Source: Lachnospiraceae bacterium UBA7086 (GTDB lineage Bacteria; Bacillota; Clostridia; Lachnospirales; Lachnospiraceae). Taken from it: a stretch of 42,920 bases of DNA. The stretch is from the NCBI GenBank assembly GCA_002492525.1, contig DKZA01000033.1, positions 15,450-58,369 of the forward strand, read 5' to 3'. Shown here one piece after another: positions 29,820 through 38,677 of this stretch (positions are counted from its first letter, which is position 1; each line of letters starts with the position of its first letter). The notes under the pieces were generated by a model, which did not search any database, was not told the origin of the DNA, and was given only the letters and a program-made list of their open reading frames with translations. The position numbers were made by a program, and so were the translations under genes.

Positions 29820-32057
29820 CTACCGCGTCACTTTCTTATCAATCAAATGATAGATCATACTGATCACAAAACATAGTATGCCGCATACGAAAAAGCTCAG
29901 GGCGTGCCCTAATGTGTTATCATAACTTATGTCAACCAAAATCAGTTTTGCCACACTGATCATGGAAAGGAACAGCCCATAAATCCTGCATGATTTAAAA
30001 TAAAATTTAAAGCCAATGATGATGCTGATAATAGCAAATAAAAAGATAGAAATACTGATCACATAATTCACCGTATCATAGGAAGATAATATAGTAATGA
30101 TCAGAACCGTAAGCTTGATTCCGATATAGATTCCCGGCCACATGCTTTTATAGCGCTGCAGTAGATTTTTAGTATTTACCATAAAGAGGACGACTGCCAG
30201 CAAAACAAGAATGAAATGGCATATGTCATTGTCCGTATCCATGATGGCATACAGGCTGAATACCATAAACAGTCCATTGGTTATCCTTGTTGCGCCCGCA
30301 CAGACCTCTTCTGTCTGCATCGTCTGAAAATTTTTGGTAAAGATGCTCTTGGCGGCAAGTACATTCAGTATGGTGGCAACCGTGAAGATAACGGTTCTGG
30401 AAACCTCATCGTTAATATCTGCACCTTCCAACAGGTTATATAATCCCATACAAATAAAGAGCAGTCCAATGAAATAAGCACACAGTTTATAAGATATATG
30501 ATACTGTTCCTTTTTGATATACATGAAAACAGCAAGGATTACAAAAAACAGCAGTCCCAGGCATAGATGCTCAATAGGATACTTCATATCGGTAAAGCAA
30601 TAGATTGCTGCCATGACCAGGCTTCCATATTTGTAAACAGCATCATTTTGGTAATATCCCAGCATAACAAACAGAATCATGACAAATGACAGTCCAATAT
30701 GATCCTGAAAGAAGGAAATCATATAAACAGACAGAATGAACAGGGGCAGGACAAAAAGCTGCATCAGGAGCCTTCCGTCATCCTTTCTGTCAGCAAATTT
30801 TCTTTCTATCACGGCAAGCAGCAAAAAGCCGATTCCTAAATAGAACACACCTCTGAGACTATTCTTTGCCCCATATGTCATGCGGAAGATAAAAAGCATC
30901 GTCAGTATGGTATTGCCATTCATAAACAGGCCAAAGCCTGCATTATTTTCCTTCAGCGTGGAGAACAGGAACAAAATGAACTGCAACAGTAAAAAGAGCA
31001 GAATCACAAAGCCGGTTATCTCTATAAAATAGGAGCTCCATCCTCCGGACAGCTTCTCTCCCGAAAACAGCCTGGGCGCATCCATCATACAAAATCCTAT
31101 CAACAACAGGAACAAATTGATGACATTGAAAATATTGTTCACAATATTTTTGTGAAATTCCCTGCTATAACTGCTCACATAGAAAACAGCGGCAGTCACT
31201 GCAAAAAACAGACCCAGCAGAAAAAATCTGGCGGCGTCCTGCGTATCCACACACAAGATGATTCCAAAAAACACTGCGATCGTGATGCCGCACTGGCCTA
31301 TGATTTGAAATACCCGGTCACGCCATCGGGATAAATAGCAGACAAATACTGCCCATATCAGGATGAACAGATAGAGCGTGGTATCTCCCATTGCCTTAAA
31401 ATACAGATTGGTTAAAAATAAGGAAATATAAACTGCACCCACCCCGCAGCTGCTGATGGCCAGATACAGCCTGTTATGATGCTTCTTCAGCTTGATGAGC
31501 CCGAACACCATAAATGAAATGCTCACAAGATACATTGCGGTCATTTTGATGGTATCTGTGATAAAAGGAGCCAACAGCGTGGCAAACAGAATAAAGCTGA
31601 CAAAAATCAGGATCGAAGCAAAGATTCCCATCCACGATTTGCCGATGATATTTTCCAGATCCATGGATTTGACAGATCTGTTATCAGAACGCACCTTTCC
31701 CTGCGGCGGCGTAGGCGGCGCGGGAATCCGTTCGTTATCCTGCGGCAAAATCGCTTCCGGCTGGGGTATCGTCTGCCTTTGTACAGGTGCTTCCTGCCGC
31801 TGTCCGACATCCTGTACCGGTTTCACATCCTGACCCTGTATGTCCTTTCCCTGAAGCTGCTCGTTCCATTCGGCCCTCAACATATTTAACTGACGATTCA
31901 TATAATCAATTTCATTCTGCAGATAATTGATCTTATAACTGATCATATAATGATTGATTTTTTGATTATCAAATTCATAAATCAGATCATTCAACTGCTT
32001 CCTGCTGGCAAGAAGCTGGTTTTCATAATTTAAAATCGAAATCTCTATGTTTTTCAA
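29820..32057 (-). CDS. DUF2339-like polytopic membrane protein
   Basis: A 745-residue protein. The first ~70 residues are coiled coil, then a Gln/Pro-rich linker (about 70-120), then the DUF2339-type entry motif LENIIGKSWMGIFASIL near 134-150, followed by some twenty membrane helices to the end. The function of this family is unknown. The start is TTG at 32057, overlapping the stop of the upstream AAA/PD-(D/E)XK gene (ATTTGA) with AGGAG upstream, so translation is coupled. That coupling is unusual for an otherwise unrelated pair. Confidence 0.82.
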   Translation of the reverse strand: MKNIEISILNYENQLLASRKQLNDLIYEFDNQKINHYMISYKINYLQNEIDYMNRQLNMLRAEWNEQLQGKDIQGQDVKPVQDVGQRQEAPVQRQTIPQPEAILPQDNERIPAPPTPPQGKVRSDNRSVKSMDLENIIGKSWMGIFASILIFVSFILFATLLAPFITDTIKMTAMYLVSISFMVFGLIKLKKHHNRLYLAISSCGVGAVYISLFLTNLYFKAMGDTTLYLFILIWAVFVCYLSRWRDRVFQIIGQCGITIAVFFGIILCVDTQDAARFFLLGLFFAVTAAVFYVSSYSREFHKNIVNNIFNVINLFLLLIGFCMMDAPRLFSGEKLSGGWSSYFIEITGFVILLFLLLQFILFLFSTLKENNAGFGLFMNGNTILTMLFIFRMTYGAKNSLRGVFYLGIGFLLLAVIERKFADRKDDGRLLMQLFVLPLFILSVYMISFFQDHIGLSFVMILFVMLGYYQNDAVYKYGSLVMAAIYCFTDMKYPIEHLCLGLLFFVILAVFMYIKKEQYHISYKLCAYFIGLLFICMGLYNLLEGADINDEVSRTVIFTVATILNVLAAKSIFTKNFQTMQTEEVCAGATRITNGLFMVFSLYAIMDTDNDICHFILVLLAVVLFMVNTKNLLQRYKSMWPGIYIGIKLTVLIITILSSYDTVNYVISISIFLFAIISIIIGFKFYFKSCRIYGLFLSMISVAKLILVDISYDNTLGHALSFFVCGILCFVISMIYHLIDKKVTR

Positions 32058-33949
32058 ATGTATTTTCTCCTATCAGACAGTGTTGACTTTACACAGACCC
32101 TCTTCCCGGAAAATGCAATTCCAAGCTTCAATATTTCATTAATTCCATCTTCCTTCATTTCAACATCATATCTCATTACATTAATCTGAGCTAATGCTGC
32201 TTTGGCAAGTCCGTCCAATTCTTCTTCGCTCAAATCCTTTTTCCACTTTAGTTCCATGATAATTCCTGGATATCTGTCCTCTCTTGGGATCAAGCCGATA
32301 TCATACCTTCCATCCCCTGATTCTCTGTTGGATTTTATCCTATACTGATTATCCATCAAAGCGATCAATCCAAGAATCAATCCATGATAAAAGCCCTCCG
32401 CCCCGACATCATAAAAGCTAATGGATTTATCCATATATTCTGCGATAGCCTTCTGCAGTTTCCTATGATCATTGGCATAGAGACTCTCTGCAATCTTATT
32501 TGCAGTTGTTCTGGTAATTGCTCCTATCTGCAATAAATGTGACAATATCTCACTCTTATATACGGCAGCAATCTCTTTATTGGGAATAGAGACCTCACAT
32601 AGGTAAGAACCATCCGCTTGTAACTCCTTCTTCGGAGTTTTCAAATATCCTGCTACTAATAATAAACTGTAAATATTAGCGGAATCCTCCGCAAGCGATC
32701 TGTAAACAACATTCTGATCAATTCTTGCAATCACTCTTTCCCCTTGTAACAAAGAATATAGTCTTTCCGTAATATCATCTGTAGCAACACGCAGGACATC
32801 TTCCAAAATCTCATTCTTTCCTGTATTAACCCAATACGCCTGCGGAATACATCCCCTTGAAATATAATTAATCACTGACCATGGATTGTATATCTCTTTG
32901 CTGCCAAATAAATATCCATCGTACCAGTCCTTTAATTCTTTTTCCTTTTCTGATACTCCATAGTAATTCAACATTTTGATAACTTCATCCTCGGTAAATC
33001 CGAAAAACTGATCGTACTCCTCATCCATTACCGAATTTACCGTCAAGTTATTTAGTCCACTGAATATACTTTCCTGCGCAATGCGCAGAATACCGGTAAG
33101 GAATCCATAAGAAAGATTTTTGTTATCTTTAAATGCTCCTGAGAAAAAGTTTCTCATGAATCCTATGATTTCCTCATAGAAATCTTTTGAATATCCTTCC
33201 TGAATCGGTGTATCATATTCATCAATGATAATAACCGGAGCCTTTCCATAATGAACAGCAAGCATTTTCGACAGCTTTTCCAGTGCTGAGGTAAGCTCTA
33301 CTTCATTCGCTGAACTATCAAGAATTTTCACAAAATATTCTTTATCATACTTTGAAAGCTTACCGCTCGTCACTAACTCCTGATGTCTTCCATACTCTTC
33401 TTGAAGAAGCCCCTTGATTTTTTCAATTGTTGCTTCCCATGTATTAAACTTCACATCTTTGAAGGTAAGAAAAATAACCGGATACTTACCCTGATGGACC
33501 CGATACTCTTCTCCACACTTCCAGATTCCTTTATCAATAAAGTATTTGCTTGTATCTTCATTCGATATCTCAAAAAATACTCTGAGCATATCCATATTCA
33601 AAGTTTTTCCAAAACGTCTCGGTCTTGTAAACAAAGATACGAAAGGCTTCTGATCCAAGAAGTCTTTGATTAACAGGGTTTTATCTACATAATAGTATTC
33701 TGACTGAGCACGAACATAATCTGAAATCCCAATTGGTAAAGATTTCAATTCTACATTCGTGTTTCTCTTTACATATTTTCCTGTTGATATTCTTCCATCC
33801 ATAGGTTTTTCAGCATTATCCGGAATTTTCCAGCTTTTTCCATCCTTTATAGCTCCCGGAATCTTTCCGGTTTTACAGAATTTTGTAATGGTCCTCTCTG
33901 TAACGTTCCAAATAAGTGCCATTTCTTTACAGGTTTTCACCAATCTCAT
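32054..33949 (-). CDS. HTH-fused AAA-ATPase-like / PD-(D/E)XK nuclease-family protein
   Basis: Up to 631 residues. Residues 1-62 are a MerR/excisionase-like HTH (MALIWNVTERTITKFCKTGK, IPGAIKDGKSWKIP). The AAA-ATPase-like domain starts with LPIGISDY; Walker A RPRRFGKT is at 109-116 and Walker B IIIDEYD near 241-247. The C-terminal PD-(D/E)XK_9 region has YDIGLIPREDRYPGIIMELK with the Asp..Glu-x-Lys pattern. These proteins are multicopy in Lachnospiraceae; function unknown. An AGGAG site directly abuts ATG 33949, so GTG 33940 may be the true start. The HTH is related to the separate 66-residue gene at 39407-39607. Confidence 0.9.
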   Translation of the reverse strand: MRLVKTCKEMALIWNVTERTITKFCKTGKIPGAIKDGKSWKIPDNAEKPMDGRISTGKYVKRNTNVELKSLPIGISDYVRAQSEYYYVDKTLLIKDFLDQKPFVSLFTRPRRFGKTLNMDMLRVFFEISNEDTSKYFIDKGIWKCGEEYRVHQGKYPVIFLTFKDVKFNTWEATIEKIKGLLQEEYGRHQELVTSGKLSKYDKEYFVKILDSSANEVELTSALEKLSKMLAVHYGKAPVIIIDEYDTPIQEGYSKDFYEEIIGFMRNFFSGAFKDNKNLSYGFLTGILRIAQESIFSGLNNLTVNSVMDEEYDQFFGFTEDEVIKMLNYYGVSEKEKELKDWYDGYLFGSKEIYNPWSVINYISRGCIPQAYWVNTGKNEILEDVLRVATDDITERLYSLLQGERVIARIDQNVVYRSLAEDSANIYSLLLVAGYLKTPKKELQADGSYLCEVSIPNKEIAAVYKSEILSHLLQIGAITRTTANKIAESLYANDHRKLQKAIAEYMDKSISFYDVGAEGFYHGLILGLIALMDNQYRIKSNRESGDGRYDIGLIPREDRYPGIIMELKWKKDLSEEELDGLAKAALAQINVMRYDVEMKEDGINEILKLGIAFSGKRVCVKSTLSDRRKYI

Positions 33950-33974
33950 CTCCTATCGGAAATTCCTTTTTATT

Positions 33975-34003
33975 ATTATAAACAACATTCGGAACGATAT
34001 CAA
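33975..34003 (-). promoter_or_regulatory. promoter of the HTH-AAA gene, overlapped by an inverted repeat
   Basis: On the minus strand, TTGATA (34003-33998) and TATAAT (33980-33975) have a 17-base spacer. The inverted repeat CATTCGGAACGA..TCGTTCCGAATG (33986-34028, 18-base arms with one mismatch) overlaps the -35 region and spacer. Confidence 0.7.
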
Positions 34004-34084
34004 TATAAATTTGATTTCGTTCCGAATGATAATTCATATTAGCAATCACCGGTTATATAAATTATTCCATCACTTGTCTTCTAA
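33975..34084. repeat. ~110-bp direct repeat, copy 1
   Basis: Nearly identical to 40505-40614 in the same orientation, with only two substitutions before a small end difference. It contains the promoter and the 18-base-arm inverted repeat. The rest of the gap (34085-34215) shows no gene. Confidence 0.9.
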
Positions 34085-34215
34085 AGGCTCCCGGACAATC
34101 ACTCAAACGAAAAGAGCTGCTCTCCCAACTATAAAGCTACCGACTTATCTTTATTATTCACTAATTATCACTCTACATTAGCAACATCACTTCTCTGGAT
34201 TTCATCAATATGATT

Positions 34216-35058
34216 TCACAACAAATACTTCTTCATCGTATTCTCTACATAATCAATCACACTTTTCCATTCTAGGTCCCCTACATAAAAATTGCTTTTT
34301 TGAAACTGCCTCCAAAGCTCTTCCATATGTAAATCATCAGATACCAAATGTAATGTAACTTCTATATCATCCTTATTAAAAATAGTCTTCCTCTTTTCAC
34401 ATGTAGCAGAGAATGCTTTGCATAAAACCTGCTTCTCTATCTGCTCTCCATAGAAATTCATGATACTGTATACATCATAAAAATCTCTTAATCTGGTATT
34501 CGCAATTCCCCTATTTATAATTGTCTGCATTTTCTCAGCAAGCAATGTTTCCTTGTTATATGTAAGAACAGAAATCGTTCTATCCTCAAACAGCAATTTA
34601 TAGTCATATTCTACTGCCTTTGGTGTGATTACATCATCTGTAGAAATATCTATTTTAATCGGTTGACGCATCCTGTCCAACGTAGCTTCCAACATTATAC
34701 GAATACCCGGATAATCAAACTCTTCCATTATAGTTCTTGTACTTTTAATCTGAAAGCTAACATTATCTTCCAGCGGGATGTTGCAAATTTCTTCAATTAT
34801 TCTCTGCGCATCAGTCTCATTTAATGGTAATGCTTTTACTGTTGTATCAATATCCATCGTAGCTCGCATATCCACACCAACAATTGACGCTACCAGCATT
34901 CCACCCTTAAGAATAAATTTATCTCGATATGACGATATAGATACTCTTTCCAGAAATCTTTCCATCATAAAATTTCGAATTAGCATAGTTGCTTTATTAC
35001 TGTTCCCATCCGAAATATCTCTCACCTTATCTTTTAATTGTCTTGATGAACTAATCAC
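34216..35058 (-). CDS. abiEii: AbiEii-type nucleotidyltransferase toxin
   Basis: A 280-residue protein of the AbiEii/AbiGii family. The NTase core reads FILKGGMLV (KGG at 51-53), then RATMDIDTTV with Asp69 and Asp71, and later the family block EKMQTIINRG..TRLRDFYDVY. AbiE toxins are nucleotidyltransferases of type IV-style toxin-antitoxin systems that block growth and abort phage infection. The start is GTG at 35058, overlapping the antitoxin stop by four bases with GGAGG upstream. It lies inside the segment bounded by the 110-bp repeats. Confidence 0.93.
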   Translation of the reverse strand: MISSSRQLKDKVRDISDGNSNKATMLIRNFMMERFLERVSISSYRDKFILKGGMLVASIVGVDMRATMDIDTTVKALPLNETDAQRIIEEICNIPLEDNVSFQIKSTRTIMEEFDYPGIRIMLEATLDRMRQPIKIDISTDDVITPKAVEYDYKLLFEDRTISVLTYNKETLLAEKMQTIINRGIANTRLRDFYDVYSIMNFYGEQIEKQVLCKAFSATCEKRKTIFNKDDIEVTLHLVSDDLHMEELWRQFQKSNFYVGDLEWKSVIDYVENTMKKYLL

Positions 35059-35654
35059 ACTAACACCTCCACGTACTTCATCACTTCATCTCGAATTCCC
35101 AACATATCTGCATATACCATCAGCTGTGATAGTTTTTTGTCCTTCGAGGACATATATTCCTTGATAGCCGTTTGAAATACTTGTACTTCGTACTTATTAC
35201 GATTCATAATCAAATCACAAATGCAACGCTCCTTATCGTAAACCTTAACCAAATTTCCACTACTGGATGCAATCTCACAAACTCCCATTTTATATAAATC
35301 CGGTGCAGCGTATTTCACCGAAACATCAAAATTATTATCCTTTAGATGACTTGCATTATACCCCTGTGGCACAGTAACACACACAGATGAATACTCCCTA
35401 TCTGTCAAACCATGTAAATATAGTGCTGTTTCTCCGGAATAAATGACCGCGCCATTTCTTTGCTGTAAAATGAACAACTCATCCGGCCACACATCATCCG
35501 TTATATATAAACCTCTTGAGACCTTCTCCATACCATGTTCCTTAATATATTGTGCAACATAGGTCTTCGAAATATCTTCATTACACACCAAAGAGGTAAT
35601 AAGATAACCATTATATTTTTCTATAAAATTATCAATTTTTTCCTTTTTAGTCAT
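35055..35654 (-). CDS. abiEi: AbiEi-type antitoxin / autoregulator
   Basis: A 199-residue protein. The N-terminal winged helix (KIDNFIEKYNGYLITSLV, ISKTYVAQYIKEHGMEKVSRGLYI) and the C-terminal AbiEi_4 domain (VIYSGETALYLHGLTD, VKVYDKERCICDLI) match AbiE antitoxins. These proteins neutralise the NTase and bind inverted repeats at their own promoter. The ATG at 35654 has GAGG at 8 bases; a GTG at 35663 overlaps that site and is unlikely. An inverted repeat covers the -10 box upstream. Confidence 0.93.
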   Translation of the reverse strand: MTKKEKIDNFIEKYNGYLITSLVCNEDISKTYVAQYIKEHGMEKVSRGLYITDDVWPDELFILQQRNGAVIYSGETALYLHGLTDREYSSVCVTVPQGYNASHLKDNNFDVSVKYAAPDLYKMGVCEIASSSGNLVKVYDKERCICDLIMNRNKYEVQVFQTAIKEYMSSKDKKLSQLMVYADMLGIRDEVMKYVEVLV

Positions 35655-35681
35655 TCTGTTCACCTCTGCACTTTACTTATA

Positions 35682-35716
35682 CGCTTTAATTATATATTTT
35701 TAAAGCGAGGAAGCAA
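35682..35716 (-). promoter_or_regulatory. abiE promoter with inverted-repeat operator
   Basis: On the minus strand, TTGCTT (35716-35711) and TATAAT (35694-35689) have a 16-base spacer. CGCTTTAA (35682-35689) / TTAAAGCG (35700-35707) is a perfect inverted repeat spanning the -10 box. Confidence 0.75.
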
Positions 35717-35737
35717 ACTCTTTTTTGATTTTTTAAT

Positions 35738-35824
35738 CTATGCATCTTTATTCTTCATCTCCTGCAGCATCATCGCAAGCTGCATCACATCAGCATTATC
35801 CGTATTCGTGACGAATCTATTCAA
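35738..35824 (-). pseudogene. short C-terminal remnant of an unidentified gene
   Basis: A 28-codon open stretch ends in VMQLAMMLQEMKNKDA and a stop, with protein-like composition but no start with a ribosome site. It sits in the gene-free gap between abiE and the AlbA_2 fragment and looks like the tail of a deleted gene. Weak evidence. Confidence 0.25.
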
Positions 35825-35925
35825 GATTCAAAATCGGGTACTTTACGCTCTTTTATATCTGTTCCAATATGGGAATAGATGCAAACGTTGGAGTATGCAG
35901 ATATTCGCTTAATCAGCAGACACTA

Positions 35926-36097
35926 CTTAATCTTTTTAGAATCTATCAAAGGAATAAGTACCGTGTTTCTAAAATAATCCCAAGATTTTATTTTACAGAA
36001 TTTTTGCAGTTCCGCTCTTGACCATGTCTCTCTTAAATATTCTCTTAACTTAGCATGCAATTCTATGCTTATATCAACCTTAACCACTGAGTGTTCT
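35926..36097 (-). pseudogene. AlbA_2-type gene fragment, copy A (C-terminal piece)
   Basis: These 172 bases align without gaps to 38738-38909 (about 87% by hand count). Both encode EHSxVKVDISIEL..LREYLRE..RAELQKFC and PLIDSKKIK, the C-terminal winged-helix part of a Schlafen/AlbA_2-type protein. Copy A begins abruptly inside the last codons of the HNH gene, so it is a recombination remnant rather than a gene. Confidence 0.75.
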
Positions 36098-37267
36098 ATC
36101 CCACACATCATATCCCTGGCGTCTTGCAGAATCATATACCGGTCTCATGTTCTTTTCTAAAATACCATAGAACACTACATCCGAATTTCCTTTCCTATAC
36201 AGTTCCTGGTTTGCCCAAATAGAATGAAGATTATCTCTATAACACGCCTCATAGAGTTTTCTAATACCCTCTTTCTCATGTATCATCTCATACATAATAT
36301 ACTGATTCTTTGCAAATCGAATAAAAAAAATATTCCAATCCGGCAAACGATTACTTTTCACAGAATTAAGGGAGGAATCCATTGGCATCAGATTCCACAA
36401 CTCATCATTCATCACAAATGACCATGGGATAAAGTGATCCACATCATACTTAGTCTGGTCAATCGGATTATCTGTAAATACATCATTAATACTGCGTAAA
36501 TCTAATATTCCGTCCCATAACTTTCGTACGTGCCCAAGTTTACGCATCTTTTCATCCAATGGTGCTAACTTATAAATAAGTCCCGGCACCTCCGGATTAT
36601 TATTCTGCAGCCATTTTACCTTTTCATACTGAATCCAACCAAGTATTGACACGGTATTATCTTGAATCATTTCTACCCAAGACGGCTGAAAATATATCTC
36701 TTTCTTTAACTTGCTGCTCTCACCAAGTGTATATGGAAGCAAAACCACATCCCTGTTGATCCTTTCGATATAAGCAGTCATTCGCTTTACACTCCCCCAA
36801 TCAGCCGTTTCCTCTGCCTTATCAAAAAATCCTGCAAGAGCTCTATATGGAACCATATTTGTAAGCTGTTCTTTTGCAGCTTTCAATTCCTTATCATATT
36901 CTTTTATAGCACTCTTAATCTCTACCTTAGATGCATTTGCCGGAAGACTGCTAAGTTCAGATAATCTAAGCACCGCTCGCTCAAGACCATCTCGTACTTG
37001 CCCATCTGGCTGCATGCCGCTAAGATGAATATAAAATTCCCTGACCGAATACCATGCATTACAAATCATCTCATTAATCACAGCATCAAAGGTGGTTTCC
37101 ATCACACCTTCTGCAATCAACTGCACAATTGCTTCAAACCAATAAAATTTATAGCAATAAGAAGGATCTTTCATCATATGTGAAAAGCCCTCTATATCTA
37201 ACTTGTTATAATATTTTGTATCAATCGTGAAGTCTAATCCTGCTTTCTCAACACGATATTCAGCCAT
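36080..37267 (-). CDS. HNH endonuclease
   Basis: A 395-residue protein. The C-terminal nuclease motif is YDVDHFIPWSF (Asp277-His278), WNLMPMD (Asn292) and NSVKSNRLPD (Asn301): a complete beta-beta-alpha metal HNH site of the type also seen in Cas9 HNH domains. The first ~270 residues are helical without a recognised domain. The ATG at 37267 follows GAGGTGA; it overlaps the methyltransferase stop by 34 bases. The last few codons come from an AlbA_2 fragment, so the original C-terminus was probably altered. With its operon partners it looks like a restriction or defence nuclease, an inference. Confidence 0.88.
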   Translation of the reverse strand: MAEYRVEKAGLDFTIDTKYYNKLDIEGFSHMMKDPSYCYKFYWFEAIVQLIAEGVMETTFDAVINEMICNAWYSVREFYIHLSGMQPDGQVRDGLERAVLRLSELSSLPANASKVEIKSAIKEYDKELKAAKEQLTNMVPYRALAGFFDKAEETADWGSVKRMTAYIERINRDVVLLPYTLGESSKLKKEIYFQPSWVEMIQDNTVSILGWIQYEKVKWLQNNNPEVPGLIYKLAPLDEKMRKLGHVRKLWDGILDLRSINDVFTDNPIDQTKYDVDHFIPWSFVMNDELWNLMPMDSSLNSVKSNRLPDWNIFFIRFAKNQYIMYEMIHEKEGIRKLYEACYRDNLHSIWANQELYRKGNSDVVFYGILEKNMRPVYDSARRQGYDVWDRTLSG

Positions 37268-37833
37268 CGCTCTTCACCTCGTTCTGCTCGTACATCTGCT
37301 GAAGTCCATAATTTCTCTATTACTAATTCCGGAACTGCTTCCAATAATTTCCCAAGGCTTTCCTCTGTCAGATACGTAAAAAACCGTCCATTTCTAACAC
37401 CCTCAAACTCTCCATATTTGAAAGATGCATATACAACTCCATCTGTTTTCGTTGCAATTGCTATTTTCTTCATAATATCCGTTAACTGCTTTTTCTCCAC
37501 GTGGAGTATTGATGCACATGCCCATATGCCATCATATTCCTCAACCACATCCAATTCTTCAAATAGCATCTGCTTTACTTGAACCCCAGTATATTCACTG
37601 GCAATCTTACAAAGTTTTTCCGAACCATCTATCGCATCTACATTGTATCCTTTGCTTAAGAAATACTTTGTATCACGTCCGGAACCACAACCGAAATCGA
37701 GAATTTTTCCACCTACCGGCACACATTCCAGAAATATGTCTTGTATTTCTGTAAAGACTATATCTACTGTGTCAGAAACAAAATCTTTCGCTTTGGAATT
37801 GTAATAATCTAATGTGCTTTTACCTATATTCAT
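37234..37833 (-). CDS. class I SAM-dependent methyltransferase
   Basis: A 199-residue Rossmann methyltransferase with motif I ILDFGCGSGRD (residues 44-54), the acidic loop NVDAIDGSEKL and a motif IV-like region DGIWACASILHV. It lacks DPPY/NPPY and the target-recognition regions of DNA adenine or cytosine methylases, so a small-molecule, protein or tRNA substrate is more likely. The ATG at 37833 has GAGG. It lies 30 bases after the unknown gene and overlaps the HNH gene by 34 bases, so the three are one translation-coupled operon. Confidence 0.9.
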   Translation of the reverse strand: MNIGKSTLDYYNSKAKDFVSDTVDIVFTEIQDIFLECVPVGGKILDFGCGSGRDTKYFLSKGYNVDAIDGSEKLCKIASEYTGVQVKQMLFEELDVVEEYDGIWACASILHVEKKQLTDIMKKIAIATKTDGVVYASFKYGEFEGVRNGRFFTYLTEESLGKLLEAVPELVIEKLWTSADVRAERGEERWLNIVLRKQD

Positions 37834-37863
37834 AAAAACCTCTTATACAATCGTAATTCTTCT

Positions 37864-38433
37864 TTACTCTGCTACTTCGCCACACAATATTCTTTCAAGG
37901 TTCTGAAAGATATATTCTTGCGCTTGTTTTCCATATATCAACAATATATATTCCATCCCTCTGCTATTATTGCGTCGTTCTGCACGGATTCCCAATTGAA
38001 TTCCCTTCTGCGTTGGCATCGTAATTGTCTTTTTGAATTCCTGATTATTTTCCTCTTGTAAAAATCCATTTAACTTAAGCCATTGTGTTATAGGCTTATA
38101 GCTTAATTTTTTATAGATATTGTCATCCACTCCCTCATTAAGCTGATCAACGAATCTAGATATCGCTTTGTCTTCCTTGTAAGTAAATGACTTTAACGTT
38201 TCGATTGGTAACTCCAATTTGTCGCTTCTTTTAGCTTTCTTTCTAATATATCCACCATTTCGTTTTACTTCTTCTAATATATCTTTCACAAAGAACATAC
38301 ATCTAATTACATTGGGATTATTAAGTACAGAGTCCTCATCTGCAGGCAGATTGTTAATCGGATTATTTCCATCTGCAATTCTTTGTAAATACACAATTGC
38401 CGTTTCTAATTTCTTCATATCTATTGATTCCAT
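37864..38433 (-). CDS. conserved-looking protein of unknown function, first of the HNH operon
   Basis: A 189-residue protein. The N-terminal helical block LETAIVYLQRIADGNNPINN with NNPNVIRCMFFVKDILEEV has the look of a conserved family often seen near defence-type genes; I cannot name it. The second half (SYKPITQWLKLNGFL, TKKGIQLGIRAERR-like) resembles a winged helix with a basic tail, possibly nucleic-acid binding. The ATG at 38433 follows GAGGTGATTTT. It precedes the methyltransferase and HNH nuclease on one transcript. Confidence 0.75.
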   Translation of the reverse strand: MESIDMKKLETAIVYLQRIADGNNPINNLPADEDSVLNNPNVIRCMFFVKDILEEVKRNGGYIRKKAKRSDKLELPIETLKSFTYKEDKAISRFVDQLNEGVDDNIYKKLSYKPITQWLKLNGFLQEENNQEFKKTITMPTQKGIQLGIRAERRNNSRGMEYILLIYGKQAQEYIFQNLERILCGEVAE

Positions 38434-38534
38434 AAAATCACCTCTTCTTCTAAGTATTTTTTAAGACGCTTTAAGTGCTGTGCTGTTATTTTCTCTGAAT
38501 AATGTAGTCCTTCATATGTTGAATGTATCGTCAT
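38421..38534 (-). CDS. possible 37-residue leader peptide of the HNH operon
   Basis: ATG at 38534 starts MTIHSTYEGLHYSEK.. and continues with a basic helix HLKRLKKYLEEEV. The stop lies 13 bases inside the next gene, an overlap typical of translational coupling. The ribosome site is weak (AGAG), so it may be only chance. Confidence 0.3.
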   Translation of the reverse strand: MTIHSTYEGLHYSEKITAQHLKRLKKYLEEEVILWNQ

Positions 38535-38624
38535 AATATATCTCTATGAGTTTTACAGATTCTAATTGTACTCCTTTAAACCTTTTCCTATGTTTTTTAC
38601 CAAAATCATATTATTAGTTTCTCA

Positions 38625-38672
38625 ACTTGACCTGTACTTGACCTGCATCAACAGGTCAAGTACAGGTCAAGT
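38625..38672. repeat. 48-bp hairpin with 21-bp perfect arms built of an 11-bp repeat
   Basis: CTTGACCTGTACTTGACCTG (38626-38645) is followed by CATCAA and its exact reverse complement, with one more A-T pair outside. Each arm is two tandem copies of TTGACCTG joined by TAC. No T-run follows, so it is not a normal terminator. It lies between the broken AlbA_2 gene and the HNH operon. Confidence 0.8.
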
Positions 38673-38677
38673 ACAAG

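Noticed and set aside
36080..37267. Cas9 or Cas9 relative because of the HNH motif
   Set aside because: At 395 residues it has no RuvC motifs or arginine-rich bridge helix, and no CRISPR array or tracr-like repeat is near.
37234..37833. DNA methyltransferase of a restriction-modification system
   Set aside because: The protein is too short and lacks DPPY/NPPY/PCQ motifs; it matches small-molecule type class I methyltransferases.
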